Below the pieces are notes generated by a model. The model was not told where the DNA came from. It ran no database searches and worked only from the letters and a program-made list of their open reading frames with translations. From positions 124,001 to 188,000 of the forward strand of contig WHVD01000141.1 of NCBI GenBank assembly GCA_015178975.1: a stretch of 64,000 bases of DNA, written 5' to 3'. This document shows, in pieces, positions 49,238 to 60,675 of the stretch. Within the stretch, counting starts at the first letter, position 1. The number at the start of each line of letters is the position of its first letter. A program made the translations under genes and the position numbers. The stretch is from Hysterangium stoloniferum (Eukaryota > Basidiomycota > Agaricomycetes > Hysterangiales > Hysterangiaceae).

Positions 49238-49462
49238 TATTGAGATACGAGCGTTGAACCGGAGCGAGTGGAGCCGTGTGTATACGAACGTTGAACTGGA
49301 GCGAGTGGAGTCGTGTATATGATGCAATAGGTGATCCATATTATGATGCGACTTATGATGTATTGATCCACTTAGGTGGATAAACTCTATCCACCTGTAC
49401 GATATAAATATACGAGAATTAGCGTAACGAATAACAACACATTTTACACTCGTTCATCTTCA
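49238..49462 (+). repeat. Copia 5' LTR
   Basis: 225 bp. It begins TATTGAGATA and ends TCATCTTCA. The usual TG start reads TA here in both LTRs, so the change predates this insertion or is normal for the family. An internal near-repeat GTTGAAC-GGAGCGAGTGGAG occurs twice. A TATAAATA box is near 49405. Confidence 0.93.
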
Positions 49463-49474
49463 GGTTATGGGCCC
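49463..49474 (+). other. Primer-binding site, half-tRNA type
   Basis: GGTTATGGGCCC abuts the 5' LTR directly. It is complementary to the anticodon arm of eukaryotic initiator tRNA-Met (GGGCCCATAACC), the internal priming site used by Copia-type elements, rather than to a tRNA 3' end. The match is 12 nt by my reading. Confidence 0.7.
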
Positions 49475-51473
49475 CGGCCCTTCTTATCAGTAAAAGAACT
49501 TCGAACCACTTAGGATTATTACCATGTCTACCTTGGAGAAGATCAAAGACTATGAATCGAGTACTGGGAGCGCATATCAAGTCTTTCCGAAGTTGCGAAA
49601 AGATAATTACTTTACATGGAGCGCAAGCATGAAGACCATACTCGAATCCCTGAATCAGTGGAAAGTGGTCACTGGAGAACAGGGAGATCCCACACGCACT
49701 AAATTGGACGCCCCAACGAAAGATGAATTGGACATCGAAGAAGCCTGGGAGCTTCGAAAGAAGAGGGCGTATAGCGAAATAATGTTGCGCGTAGAAGACG
49801 AACCAAGGGTAGCTATTATGACCAATGATAATCCCGTTGATGCTTGGAATAAGCTAAAAAATACTTACGGAACACGTCTTGCTAACAGCCGGGCAACGTT
49901 ACTCTCTGAACTCGTACGTATGAGGTACGATGGAACCGGAATAATCGAGTATAAGGCTCAAATGGATTCTATCCGAATCAAGTTGTTAGAAGCAGGACAT
50001 AGCATCGCAGACCCCGATTACCTTAGCCTCTTTATGAGCACACTCCCGGAAGACTTCGATATCATGTCGATGACAATCGACTACGATAAGGATACTGTCG
50101 AAGAAATCGTTAATAAGCTTCGACAGATAGAAATACGAAAAGAAATACGCCCCGGGTATTCAGACGGTTCTGCATTTCGCACTCAAAGTGATTCACACAG
50201 ATCCCGGGGACGATTCCAGCGTGGACGCGGGAACCTGGGACGTGGCAGGCCAAATAATAAAAATTCGCAAGGATGCTACGAGTGCGGAGACTTATCCCAT
50301 TGGGCACGAAACTGTCCAAAAAGGAAAAAGAAGAACTTTCAGCAATCGGGAGTACAATCAAAGCAGGAGAAAGGGCAGGGAAACACACCTGATAACTCTT
50401 CAACCTCAATCTCGAGCCGAGGGATATTTACTGCAGTGGATTCAGTATTCTTCATGGGCAAAAATGCGACTCAATACAAATATTTCCTGGATTCCGCATC
50501 GTCAGGACATTATGTACCAAATATCCAGGACTTACACGATTTTATGGCATATAATGTGCTGAAGAAGATTCAGACAGCGAATGGCAGTTACATTTATGCC
50601 AAGGGTGTCGGAACTTTGAAAATCAATGTATCAAGCTTTGGACCGGGATTCATAGGTGAAATCCCGAATGTCGAATGGACACCTGATGCCAAGGTACGGT
50701 TACTGAACCCCGCACAGCTTTTCAAAGACGGATATCAAGTTGATTTGGATTTAAACGGTTCGAGAATCATTGATGCAAATGGACGAACCTTAGGCGAAGC
50801 CGTCGAGAGAGAGAATGTATACCCGTTCCAATTCAGGACGATTCCAGCCTCGTCATCAATATGTGGATATACGAATATATCAGAAGGTGAATTACAAGAA
50901 AACTTGGACAACATACCTGTAGCGTACTCCACGAAATCGCCAACCAACTTGATGTTATGGCATCAGCGATTAGGACATCTACACACAGCCGCTATCCGAA
51001 ATTTGGCAAAGAACTTCGCATCTGGAATGGAAATTGATGATCCCGGGGAATTCGAAGCAGACTGTATCGCTTGCATAGAAGGAAAACAACATCGAATTCC
51101 ATTCAAAACAGGCCGAAATCGAGCAAAGAAACTTGGTGAACTTATTCACATGGATTTAGCCGGACCGATGGAGACAATGAGCTTTGATAAGAAACAATAT
51201 TTTATAATAACCGTTGATGACTACTCACGTGCTATATGGATTGAAACATTAGCAACCAAATCGGAGGCCATACAGAAAATACGAGAATACGTACAGAAAC
51301 TCGAGATGCAGTTTGATGCGAAAGTCCAAGGCATAATGGTAGACAACGGGACCGAATTCATTAACTTGGAAGTCAAGAGATATTTGTCGTCCAAGGGAAT
51401 ATCGTTGTTCACCTCAGTCCCTTATACGCCTCAGCAAAACGGAATTGCGGAAAGGGGTATACGCACAATTACA

Positions 51474-51551
51474 GAGGGCGCACGATCTATGTTATACGCG
51501 TCAATGATTTCAGAGGGGGCACGATCCATGCTATACTCATCGAAATTGCTT
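51474..51551 (+). repeat. 39-bp tandem duplication in Copia integrase
   Basis: Copies 51474-51512 and 51513-51551 each encode EGARSMLY plus five residues. They differ at several bases, so the duplication is older than the insertion of this copy. It lies just after the catalytic Glu of the integrase core. Confidence 0.85.
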
Positions 51552-52071
51552 AAATCCCTTTGGTCAGTAGCTGTTAAGACTATGGCATACCTGAAAAATC
51601 GAAGTCCGACTCATGCCAATGACGGAACCACGCCAATTGAACGTGTTACTGGAGAAAAACCGGACCTATCCCACTTACGAATTTTCGGCAGCCCAGTTAG
51701 CATCGCTATTCCTAGGCAAAAACGGCAGAAATGGGACTCACGTTCCAAAATGGGATATATGGTTGGATATGAACCATATTCTACTGGCTACCTGGTTTGG
51801 TATCCTGGGTCTACACGTATCGAGAAGGTACGTGATGCGATATTCCACGAAAATGCAATGGCATTGCCATCACCTGTTCCATATGGAGACGAGGGGTCAT
51901 TCAGGAATATTGCAGACGCAAAGGAGAATAACGAACCTCAATCGAAGGTGACGCCGAACGAGCCACAGCCTAAGCTCACGATACGGATTCCTCCGCGTCC
52001 TAGACCCACTGATGAAAAAGGAAAAGAAATCAGCAAATCATCAGATCAGTCGCAGCTAGTTTCGAACGTAC

Positions 52072-52794
52072 TGTTACGACTGTGTCGTAACCCTTCGCAA
52101 ACCGACGGCCCCCGATGGAATACCCTCGTTATACGTCTCCGACAATACAACACCTCGGAAGCCGTCGGACCCCCGACGCTGACGTATGCTCTCCGGTCAA
52201 TCAAACCCGACTACGCCTTTCTGTCTGGTTATGTTTTGATATGTCCCTTTCATCATGTTGATCCGTCTCATCTTATGTTCCACATATGTCTAACTATATT
52301 TGTAGTCCTCGAACTATTTCCTTTTATCGTAATTTCCATTCTCGGTTATCATCGGCTTCCGAACTAATCATAAACTTCCTGTTCCTAGTCAAGCTTATTG
52401 TTAATGCCATTTTCCGCCCTCCTCCCCATTAGTACTTTCTAGACGCCTGTTACTTGTATATGAACTCGCTGTAATTGTAGTTACGAAGCAATCAGAATAT
52501 CGACTCAGAATACCCTCATACGTCTGTAGCAATCTCATACTAGGAGAATCTCTCTTCCGCCTTCGCGTGCGCTCGCCCACTCTCGGCCCCGACCCCTTGG
52601 CCCGACACCTGACTTGTCCTTCGGTTCCGATCGGTATCTTGCCGAAAAGTTCTTCTTAGGATTTAGTCTTCGCCTGTCCGAAATTTAAGGACAACCTACG
52701 GATATTTGCGAGGGCGCAGCATATAAGCTGAAGCCAAGTCCTTCCGATCGGTCCCCGTCAGCCACCGACATTAGTCAGTTTCTAGTTCTTAACA
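52072..52794 (+). mobile_element. Solo LTR nested in Copia
   Basis: 723 bp, beginning TGTTACGACTGTG and ending TTCTTAACA, flanked by CGTAC at 52067-52071 and 52795-52799. Removing it with one CGTAC copy restores the Copia frame exactly across ...VSNV-PDIP... No internal retroviral genes are present, so it is a solo LTR left by recombination. Near its end, GCAGCATATAAGCTGAAGC is nearly identical to a segment at about 60573-60592, so a related LTR lies downstream. Confidence 0.9.
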
Positions 52795-54502
52795 CGTACC
52801 TGATATCCCACGTGGAATGTCACGATCCGGACATACAAGAGAAATAGCTGGAAGCACGATATTAGCAGATGAGGACGAATCTGGACCCAATAATGGACTC
52901 ATCATGTATTCTGCTATAGGAAGTAATCCGACGATCCAAGAAGCACTCGATATGCCAGGAGAAGAAGGAGCCGCCTGGGAGAAGGCGCGACAAGCAGAAT
53001 GGCAGAATATGTTGGATCACGGTGTGTTTGGACCACCCGAAGAACCGCCACCTGGAACGCGAATCTTAAAAACGGGAACTGTATGTCGCGGAACGTACAA
53101 AAATGGCGAACTGGTAAAACGAAAAGTTCGGATTGTTGTCAAGGGCTTCAGTCAGATTCCTGGTCTACATTTCAACGAGACATACGCACCTGTTATGAAA
53201 TGGGAAACATTCCGAATTTTACTGGCACTGGGAGGAATAACGAATTCAGCCATTCGTCAATTCGATGTTAAATCGGCGTACTTACATGGGACAATGAAGG
53301 AGAAGGTTTGGGTTTGGCAACCGGAAGGGTTTGAAGAACCTGGAAAGGAGCACCTACCATTACCGTTATTAAAGGCTCTGTATGGCACAAAACAAGGAGG
53401 CAATGAGTGGAGAAAAACGTTATACAACTTTATGGTTAGGGAACTTACTTGGTACTGCTCCGATTTCGATACAGCTGCATTCTTCAAAATGTGGGACGAC
53501 GGAAGTTGGGCTATAGTCGCTTTTTGGGTGGATGATGCAACAGCCATTGGTGACGAAAAATGGCTCCTAGATCTCGAAAGGGCGTTTAGCGATCGATTTG
53601 GAATTTCGAGTGAAGGAGACGCTCACTGGATCTTGGGAACAAGCATTCGTCGGGATACTGATTCGAAGTCAGTATTCATATCGCAAAAGGAATATATCGA
53701 AAACGTTGCGAAGAAATTCAACGTACAGAATTCAAGACCAGTTTGGTCCCCTATTGCCCTGGGAGTCGACTTCCAATCCATTACATGTCCGGAAACAGAA
53801 GAAGAACGCGAGGAAATGGCGAAACTCCCATATCGCGAAATCATAGGGAGTCTGATGTTTGCTGCCACGGTTTCACGTCCCGATATTGCATACTCTGTGA
53901 ACAAATTATCGCAATATTCAACAAACCCAGCAAGAGCACATTGGAACTTAGCGAAACGAGTTCTCCAATATCTATACACCACTCGAGATCGCGACCTTCG
54001 TTTGGGAGGAGGAGCACTTTGTTTACACGCGTACTCGGATGCGGATTTCGCCGGCGATACAGAGGATAGAAAGTCGACTGGAGGATATGTTGTATTTTTA
54101 GGATCAGGGGCCGTATCTTGGTCTTCAAGAAAACAGTCGACAGTAGCGCTGTCTTCGACGGAAGCTGAATACAACGCGTTATCCGAGGCAGCACGCGAAG
54201 TTATGTGGACGCGACATTTTTTGGAAGAGTTGGATATCATTTATGAAGAACCAACGACGATTTTCGAGGATAATCAAGGGACGATTGCATTTGCTCAAAA
54301 TCAACACGCCTTAAGGAGAATGAAACACATCGAGGTTAAATACCACTTTATTCGACACTTAATCGAAAACGGAATGGTACAACTTATCTATCGACATACG
54401 AAGGAAATGATCGCGGATATTTTGACGAAATCGCTACCACCGTCGACTCATTCTTATCATACGCGCCGACTAGGTATTGGAACTTCAACACTCGAGGAGG
54501 AG

Positions 54503-54727
54503 TATTGAGATACAGGCGTTGAACCGGAGCGAGTGGAGCCGTGTGTATACGAACGTTGAACTGGAGCGAGTGGAGTCGTGTATATGATGCAATAGGTGAT
54601 CCATATTATGATGCGACTTATGATGTATTGATCCACTTAGGTGGATAAACTCTATCCACCTGTACGATATAAATATACGAGAATTAGCGTAACGAATAAC
54701 AACACATTTTACACTCGTTCATCTTCA
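54503..54727 (+). repeat. Copia 3' LTR
   Basis: 225 bp, identical to the 5' LTR except for two positions near its start (ACAGGCG against ACGAGCG). It is followed by the ACAAC target duplication. The pol stop codon lies in its first six bases. A short purine run (CGAGGAGGAG) just upstream is the likely polypurine tract. Confidence 0.93.
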
Positions 54728-54732
54728 ACAAC
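54728..54732. repeat. Target-site duplication ACAAC, right
   Basis: Second copy of the host pentamer. The interrupted NLR-type exon resumes here in frame (Thr-Ile-Leu-Arg-Phe). Confidence 0.9.
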
Positions 54733-57419
54733 CATCCTTCGTTTCACGCTGTCAACCATAGAGGACTCTTCAGCAGATGCCGACAAGCACCAGATGACAC
54801 ATGCTGTCACTCAGGTGGATAGTAGTGTCCAGAAAATACAGCCATTGCTCACCTTGCAAACTGCTCAGCAGGTGTACGAAGCAGTTGATGTTTCGAATAA
54901 AACATCCATGATTGATCTATGGTCTCCGTTGTTGGACAATTTCAAGGTTTTTATGACGATAGCAGATAGAATAGCTGAGGTACTGCATTCTTGTTATTTC
55001 TAGGTCTAGTCTGCCTGTCTTTATTCATCTTACACAGGTTCATCCATATACTAAAATAGCTTGGACTGCCCTCTCTATCATCCCTAAGGTTGGTTACTTA
55101 TCTTCCGAAGTGGTGCAATGTGATTGAATGGGCATGGCAGGCTGCTTTTGCTCAGATGGATCGTGACAATCAGATCAAACACCTTCTGGAGTCCATGAAG
55201 GACATTTACACTGTGGTACTTGATGCAGAAGACGCACAACTGAGCAAGATTGCTTCACAGCGGGATATCATCACAAATATGACATTGCAAACCACGGAGT
55301 GTGCTTACTTCATTAGCACCTATGCCTCTCAGAAGAGTTTTTGTAAGGCTATATTTGTCCTTCTGAATCTGTTGTCGATTCTAACCTTGATTGCCAAGGG
55401 AAATACATACTCAACAATGCCATCGATGAGAAAATTAAAGCATATACAGATATCTTTAGAAACCTTCAAGATGCCTTTCAAAGGAATGCTGTAATCCAAA
55501 CTGAGATTGTTGTTTTCAGAATGCTTGATAGCACCACTACTATGAGTAATTCCCACTGTTACTTCATTTATTATCTTTCTGGACTAATCCTCAATCCTAG
55601 CTGCTGACATTAATCTCAATGATATGGATTTTGCAAAGAATGCAAGGTTTGACTCTGGCAAAATATGTCTTGCAGGTACTCGTAAAGACATACTTTCTGA
55701 TATCACTGATTGGGTCACACACCCAATTGAAGATAACTTTCCATGCATATTCTTTCTTCATGGTGTTGCTGGATCTGGCAAATCAGCAATTGCTCATACA
55801 ATTGCTAGGCAGTTTCATAATGCCAAGTGACTTGGATCTTCATATTGCTTTGATCGCTCTCAGTCAGAGACACTACATGCAGGCAATCTGTTCAGAACCA
55901 TCTCTCGGGACTTAGCAGATTTAGATTCTAAATGGAAGGAATCATTATACAATATTGTCAAGGATGACCATGCATTGCGCTTCACTAATGCAGTTGTGGA
56001 CCAATTTGAAAAGCTTTTCCTCCAACCTGGCCAACAAATAAACCAGATTGGCCCAATCCTTATTGTAATTGATGCATTAGATGAATGTCCTCATACAAAG
56101 GGATATTGCCAGGACCTGTTGAAGCTTTTGGGAGACTCTAATAATATTAAAAGAATTTCCAAAACCTTTCGAATTCTCATTACAAGTTGGCCTGAGGCAG
56201 ATATTTCAAAGACCTTCCAGAAGTTTGAAGGTTTGCATGTTACATATATGCAAGGCTATGTCAGCTATAGATGAAAGTTCTACTAATGATGATGTCTCAT
56301 TGTTTATTTACAATGAATTGAAGGATCTTGAGGAAGAGTTAAATGCTAGATGGCCAAATAGGGAATGGCACCAACTCTTGGTGAATAAAGCAAAGGGATT
56401 GTTCCAATGGGCATATGTTGCCTGTCATGCCACTACAGATGTAAAGACAGGCCTCACTGCTGTACGGAAACTGCAGAGATTTATAAACTCAGGGAACCAC
56501 TTAGATGGATTATATCAGACTGTATTAGAGCAGGTGTCTCCCACCAGTGACCAGGATTGCATGGATATCTATTTCACAGTGATGGGTGCAATATTGCTAG
56601 CTAAAGAACCACTTCCCATCTCTGCACTCATAATGTTGTGCAGGCCTGGTAACATTGGTGATGATGTAAAAAGTTTTTTGAGACCTCTAGGTGCTCTTTT
56701 GCATGGTGTGACTGAGTTTACAGTTCCTGTCCAACCTCTCCACACTTCATTCCATGATTACCTGTTAGATAAAAGTCGGAGTAAGGAGTATTTTGTTGAT
56801 CTAAACCAACAACATGAACATTTCACAGGAATGATCTTCAATGTTATGCACAAGGAACTGAAATTCAATATATGCCATATTGAGACATCATATACATAAG
56901 CTAAACAAGGACATTGAAGACTTAGGTGATAAGGTCAAAGCTCGCATTAGTACTCAGTTGGCCTATGTATGCTTGCCAGTTTTGGTCTGATCACCTCTGC
57001 CTGAGCCCAGGAATTACAATTCTCTTGGAAAAGGCTGAAGGCTTCATTAAAGAGAGCTTTCTTTATTGGTTAGAAGTCCTTAGTATAAAGAGGCAGGAAG
57101 AATTGCTGGAATGTTGCTTGATGCTGCTAAATGGATGGAGGTGAGTACTACATACAACAGTTTGTATGGCCACATATACATTTAAATGTCTAATTCACAT
57201 GTAGGGACATAACACTAATGGATCATTACTAAGGGATGCAGCAACATTTTCTACAGCCTTCAAAACAGTTATAAGCCAAAGTACACCCCACATATATTTG
57301 TCAGCTCTTCCATTTGCACCAAAAGCATCTATTATAGCAAAGTGCTATAGGGCAAATTATTCACAGCTATTGCAAGTGGAAGATGGAGGGGATGAGACTT
57401 GGCCAACAGCCCAACAAGT

Positions 57420-59374
57420 CTTAGTTGGGCATGTCTCTGGAATATCATGCTTAGCACTGTTTCCTGATGGAAGACTGATTGTATCTGGATCTGATGATGG
57501 CACACTCAGACTGTGGGATTCAACCACAGGGAACAGCATCCATGGCCCACTGGAGGGTCACACCAGCTCAGTAAGCTGTGTTGCCATCTCTGCTGATGGA
57601 AAGTTCATTGTGTCTGGATCTGATGATTACACCCTCAGACTGTGGGATCCAGCCACAGGGAGCAGTGCACATGACCCACTGAAAGGCCACACAAAGGAGG
57701 TAAGATGTGCTGCCATCTCCCCTGATGGACAGTTCATTGTATCTGGATCTAGTGATCACACCCTCAGACTTTGGAATTCCACTACAGGGAGCAGTGTCCA
57801 CGGCCCACTGGAGGGTCACACAGGCTCAGTGAAGTGTGTTACCTTCTCCCCTGATGGAAAGTTCATTGTGTCTGGATCTTATGATCACACCCTCAGGCTG
57901 TGGGATCCAACCACAGGGAGCAGTGTACATGGGCCACTGGAGGGTCACACAAGCATGGTGAGCTGTGTTGCCATCTCCCCTGATGGACAGTTCATTGTGT
58001 CTGGATCTTATGATTACACCCTCAGACAGTGGGATCCAGTCATGGGGAGCAGTGTCCATGACCCACTAAAGGGTCACACAGGCTTGGTGAGCTGCATTGC
58101 CATATCCCCTGATGGACAATTCATTTTATCAGGATCTTATGATCACACCCTCAGACTGTGGGATCTAGCCACAGGGAGCAGTATCCACAGCCCATTGAAG
58201 GGTCACACAAGTTGGGTGAGCTGTGTTTCCATCTCCCCTGATGGAAGGTTCATTGTATCTGGATCTCATGATCACACCCTCAGACTGTGGGATCCAGCCA
58301 CAGGAGCAGTGTCCATGGGCCATTGGAGGGTCACACAAGTTGGGTGAGCTGTGTTTCCATCTCCCCTGATGGAAGGTTCATTGTATCTGGATCTCTTGAT
58401 CACACCCTCAGACTGTGGGATTCAGCCACAGGGAGCAGTGTCCATGACCCACTAAAGGGTCACACAGGCTTGGTGAACTGCATTGCCATATCCCCTGATG
58501 GGAAGTTCATTGTATCTGGATCTTATGATAACACTCTCAGACTTTGGGATCCAACCACAGGGAGCAGTGTCCATGGGCCATTGAAGGGTCACACAAGTTG
58601 GGTGAGCTGTGTTTCCATCTCCCCTGATGGAAGGTTCATTGTATCTGGATCTCATGATCACACCCTCAGACTGTGGGATCCAGCCACAGGAGCAGTGTCC
58701 ATGGGCCATTGGAGGGTCACACAAGTTGGGTGAGCTGTGTTTCCATCTCCCCTGATGGAAGGTTCATTGTATCTGGATCTCTTGATCACACCCTCAGACT
58801 GTGGGATTCAGCCACAGGGAGCAGTGTCCATGACCCACTAAAGGGTCACACAGGCTTGGTGAACTGCATTGCCATATCCCCTGATGGAAAGTTCATTGTA
58901 TCTGGATCTTATGATAACACTCTCAGACTTTGGGATCCAACCACAGGGAGCAGTGTCCATGGGCCACTGGAGGGTCACACAAGCATAGTGAGCTGTGTTG
59001 CCATCTCCCCTGATGGACAGTTCATTTTATCAGGATCTTATGATCACACCCTCAGACTGTGGGATCTAGCCACAGGGAGCAGTATCCACAGCCCATTGAA
59101 GGATCACACAGGACCAGTGAATTGTGCTTCCATCTCCCCTGATGGAAAGCTCATTGTTTCTGGATCTTCTGATCAGACCCTCAGACTGTGGGATCCAGCT
59201 ACAGGGAGCAGTGTCCATGACCCACTGGAGGGTCACACACATGAGGTGACCTGTGTTGCCATCTCACCTGATGGAATGCTCATTGTTTCTGGATGTCATG
59301 ATGGAACCATCAGACTGTGGTATTTGGCCACATTGACCAGCACTTTGTACCCAAAATCCATTAATACTGATCAG
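57420..59374 (+). repeat. WD40 array, 15 repeats of 129 bp
   Basis: Each unit is 43 codons with the pattern SPDG-FIVSGS-D-TLRLWD-ATGSSVHGPLEGHT. Fourteen units carry RLW or RQW and the last reads RLWYLATLTS. The units are very alike in DNA sequence, which favours unequal exchange. Units 7 and 10 end in a frameshift (a GGG run reduced to GG at about 58303 and 58689), turning GSSVHG into GAVSMG. The array belongs to the NLR-type pseudogene. Confidence 0.93.
58287..59058 (+). repeat. 386-bp tandem duplication within the WD40 array
   Basis: 58287-58672 and the sequence from 58673 are almost identical over three WD units before diverging near 58967-58990. The period is 386 bp, one less than three 129-bp units, because the duplicated block contains the 1-bp deletion. 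Confidence 0.9.
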
Positions 59375-59684
59375 TAATCCTTATGTATGTCCAACTTTGT
59401 TACTTTATATTTTCCTCACATTGACCATACAGTATACAATGACAGTGTCCTTTGCAGATAGCTTCCCAATGGATAAGGAAGGCTGGATTTTCAATCATTC
59501 TGGCCATGTGATGTTTTGGGTGCCACCCCAACACCAACTAACTCTTTTGAGACCAGTAATAAAGCTGTAATATCCAAGACAGGAAAAGGCATTTGCCTTG
59601 ATTTCATACATTTTTTACATGGTGTGCACTGGGTGAACTGCCAAAGCTCCATACACAGCTCCCCACCTGTGTACTGAATACTCC

Positions 59685-60675
59685 TGTTAGGACATGACTG
59701 GAATGTGGCCCTTATCTATTATCAATTACCCTTGTCATATTGCCTGTCAGGTCTTGCCACCTCTCCAAGTCAAAGTCATCCATATTTTCCTGGAACCTGT
59801 GGGCCATTCTGACTCTCAGTCAATACTCCCATGATCTGGATCCTTCAACTAATCCTCTAATTGTTTGTCTCATGTTATTGCAACTTGTTACATTTACTTG
59901 TTATTGTTTTGCTCTGCCTTGTCCTAATCCTATTGATTTGTCTGGCATCTCATTCACTTGTTTGGGATTGCTTTATATTTTATTATCTGTTTCTTTGTCC
60001 AATTTTAGTGGACTCCATGATATGTACTTACTTGACCAAAATGTAGTTACAAACCAATTCAACTATCAACTTCAATTTCTCTTCTCTTTATCAATTGTCC
60101 CCTCTCTCTTTGCTCATTATCCCAGACTCCCCAGCTTCCAGATAATACTTGCATCGTCAACCAACCCTTGCCCTCAGGATAACTCTGTTAGGATCCATTC
60201 CCAGATATTACCAGATCCTGATGTACGTTCCACTCCTGGGAATCCTAGTCAGTTTCTACATACTTTCTGACCTGAACTTCCTTTGCACATTTGGTATCTT
60301 GTCAGTTTGACAAGAATTCACTTGCTTGTTATTTATCCCTGTTTTTGTAAGATATTTATGAATATGTTTTATTATACATACTCTTGATTAGTAGTATAAT
60401 TATAGTACAAACTATATAGTTACCATAGAGATGTATGTACCTATGCTCTGGTTTTAATATCAACTTAGTTCAGTCTACTCTTCCTTGTCTCTGCTTAATA
60501 TCTAGAACTCTTTGGAATCTCAGTTATCTTTACCCTGAAAGCACTCTAGGATACCTGAATGTTTGGGTGAGGGTGCAGCACATAAGCTGAAGCAAGGTTG
60601 TTCATTATCCTGGAAATTTTCTGAAAGTCCCTGAGAGGTTTCTGGATAATTCCCCAGTAGATTGAGAACTTAACA
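59685..60675 (+). mobile_element. LTR-like sequence related to the solo LTR in Copia
   Basis: Begins TGTTAGGACATGACTGG and ends GAACTTAACA, resembling the termini of the solo LTR at 52072-52794. It shares GAGGGTGCAGCAC-TAAGCTGAAGC near its 3' end (about 60566-60592). Flanking pentamers (ACTCC and GTATA) do not match, so it may be one LTR of a larger element or a decayed copy. The central part is pyrimidine-rich and non-coding. Confidence 0.6.

Larger units (their letters stand above)
49524..54508 (+). pseudogene. Copia gag-pol polyprotein, interrupted by a solo LTR
   Basis: The frame runs from ATG at 49524 to 52071 and resumes at 52800, ending with TGA at 54506-54508 inside the 3' LTR. Without the insert and one target copy it would be 1418 codons. 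Gag has a CCHC knuckle (CYECGDLSHWARNC, about residue 251). The protease core is DSASSG near residue 322. Integrase shows the HHCC zinc region (WHQRLGHLH...CIACIEGKQH) and the Asp-Asp-Glu core (HMDLAG, VDNGTEF, NGIAERG). RT shows KSAYLHG, LYGTKQGG and FWVDDAT. RNase H shows SDADFAGD, STEAEYNAL and EDNQGTIA. A 39-bp internal duplication at 51474-51551 adds 13 residues after the catalytic Glu. As it stands the element cannot make a full polyprotein. Confidence 0.92.
49238..54727 (+). mobile_element. Copia-type LTR retrotransposon, nearly intact
   Basis: 5490 bp with two 225-bp LTRs and ACAAC target duplications. Order: 5' LTR, primer-binding site, gag, protease, integrase, reverse transcriptase, RNase H, 3' LTR. 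Integrase before RT defines the Copia superfamily. The LTRs differ at only two positions (around 49249-49251 against 54514-54516), so the insertion is young. The element's polyprotein frame is broken only by a later solo-LTR insertion at 52072-52794. It lies in an exon of the NLR-type gene, in the same orientation. Confidence 0.95.
48772..59677 (+). pseudogene. C2-NACHT-WD40 (NLR/STAND-type) gene, disrupted
   Basis: Proteins of this type are signal-transducing NTPases linked to heterokaryon incompatibility and non-self response in fungi. A C2-like N-terminus lies at 48772-48951 (DITVFNLPKLNPLDYKRRY) and about 49030-49126 (FKVYANRYFGTDKEIGRLTV). The following exon is interrupted at 49233-49237 by a Copia element and resumes at 54728. 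The next exons run about 55032-55082, 55134-55340 and 55389-55530. The NACHT domain starts near 55650, with Walker A GVAGSGKS at 55762-55785 and Walker B ILIVIDALDEC at 56050-56091. Fifteen WD40 repeats lie at about 57420-59340. A final exon near 59458-59677 contains FPMDKEGWIFNHSG and FWVPPQHQLTLLRP, a common ending in mushroom NACHT-WD40 proteins. Lesions: TGA at 55828-55830; frameshifts near 56252, 56885, 56967, 58303, 58689 and 59560; and a stop at 59375. Exon joints in the C2 part are uncertain. Confidence 0.88.

Noticed and set aside
49487-49512. Possible tRNA B box (TTCGAACCACT) after the Copia LTR
   Set aside because: No cloverleaf or A box can be built around it; it is Copia leader sequence.
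53623-54240. 205-codon minus-strand frame within Copia
   Set aside because: Lies wholly opposite the RT/RNase H coding sequence, so it is a shadow of that gene.
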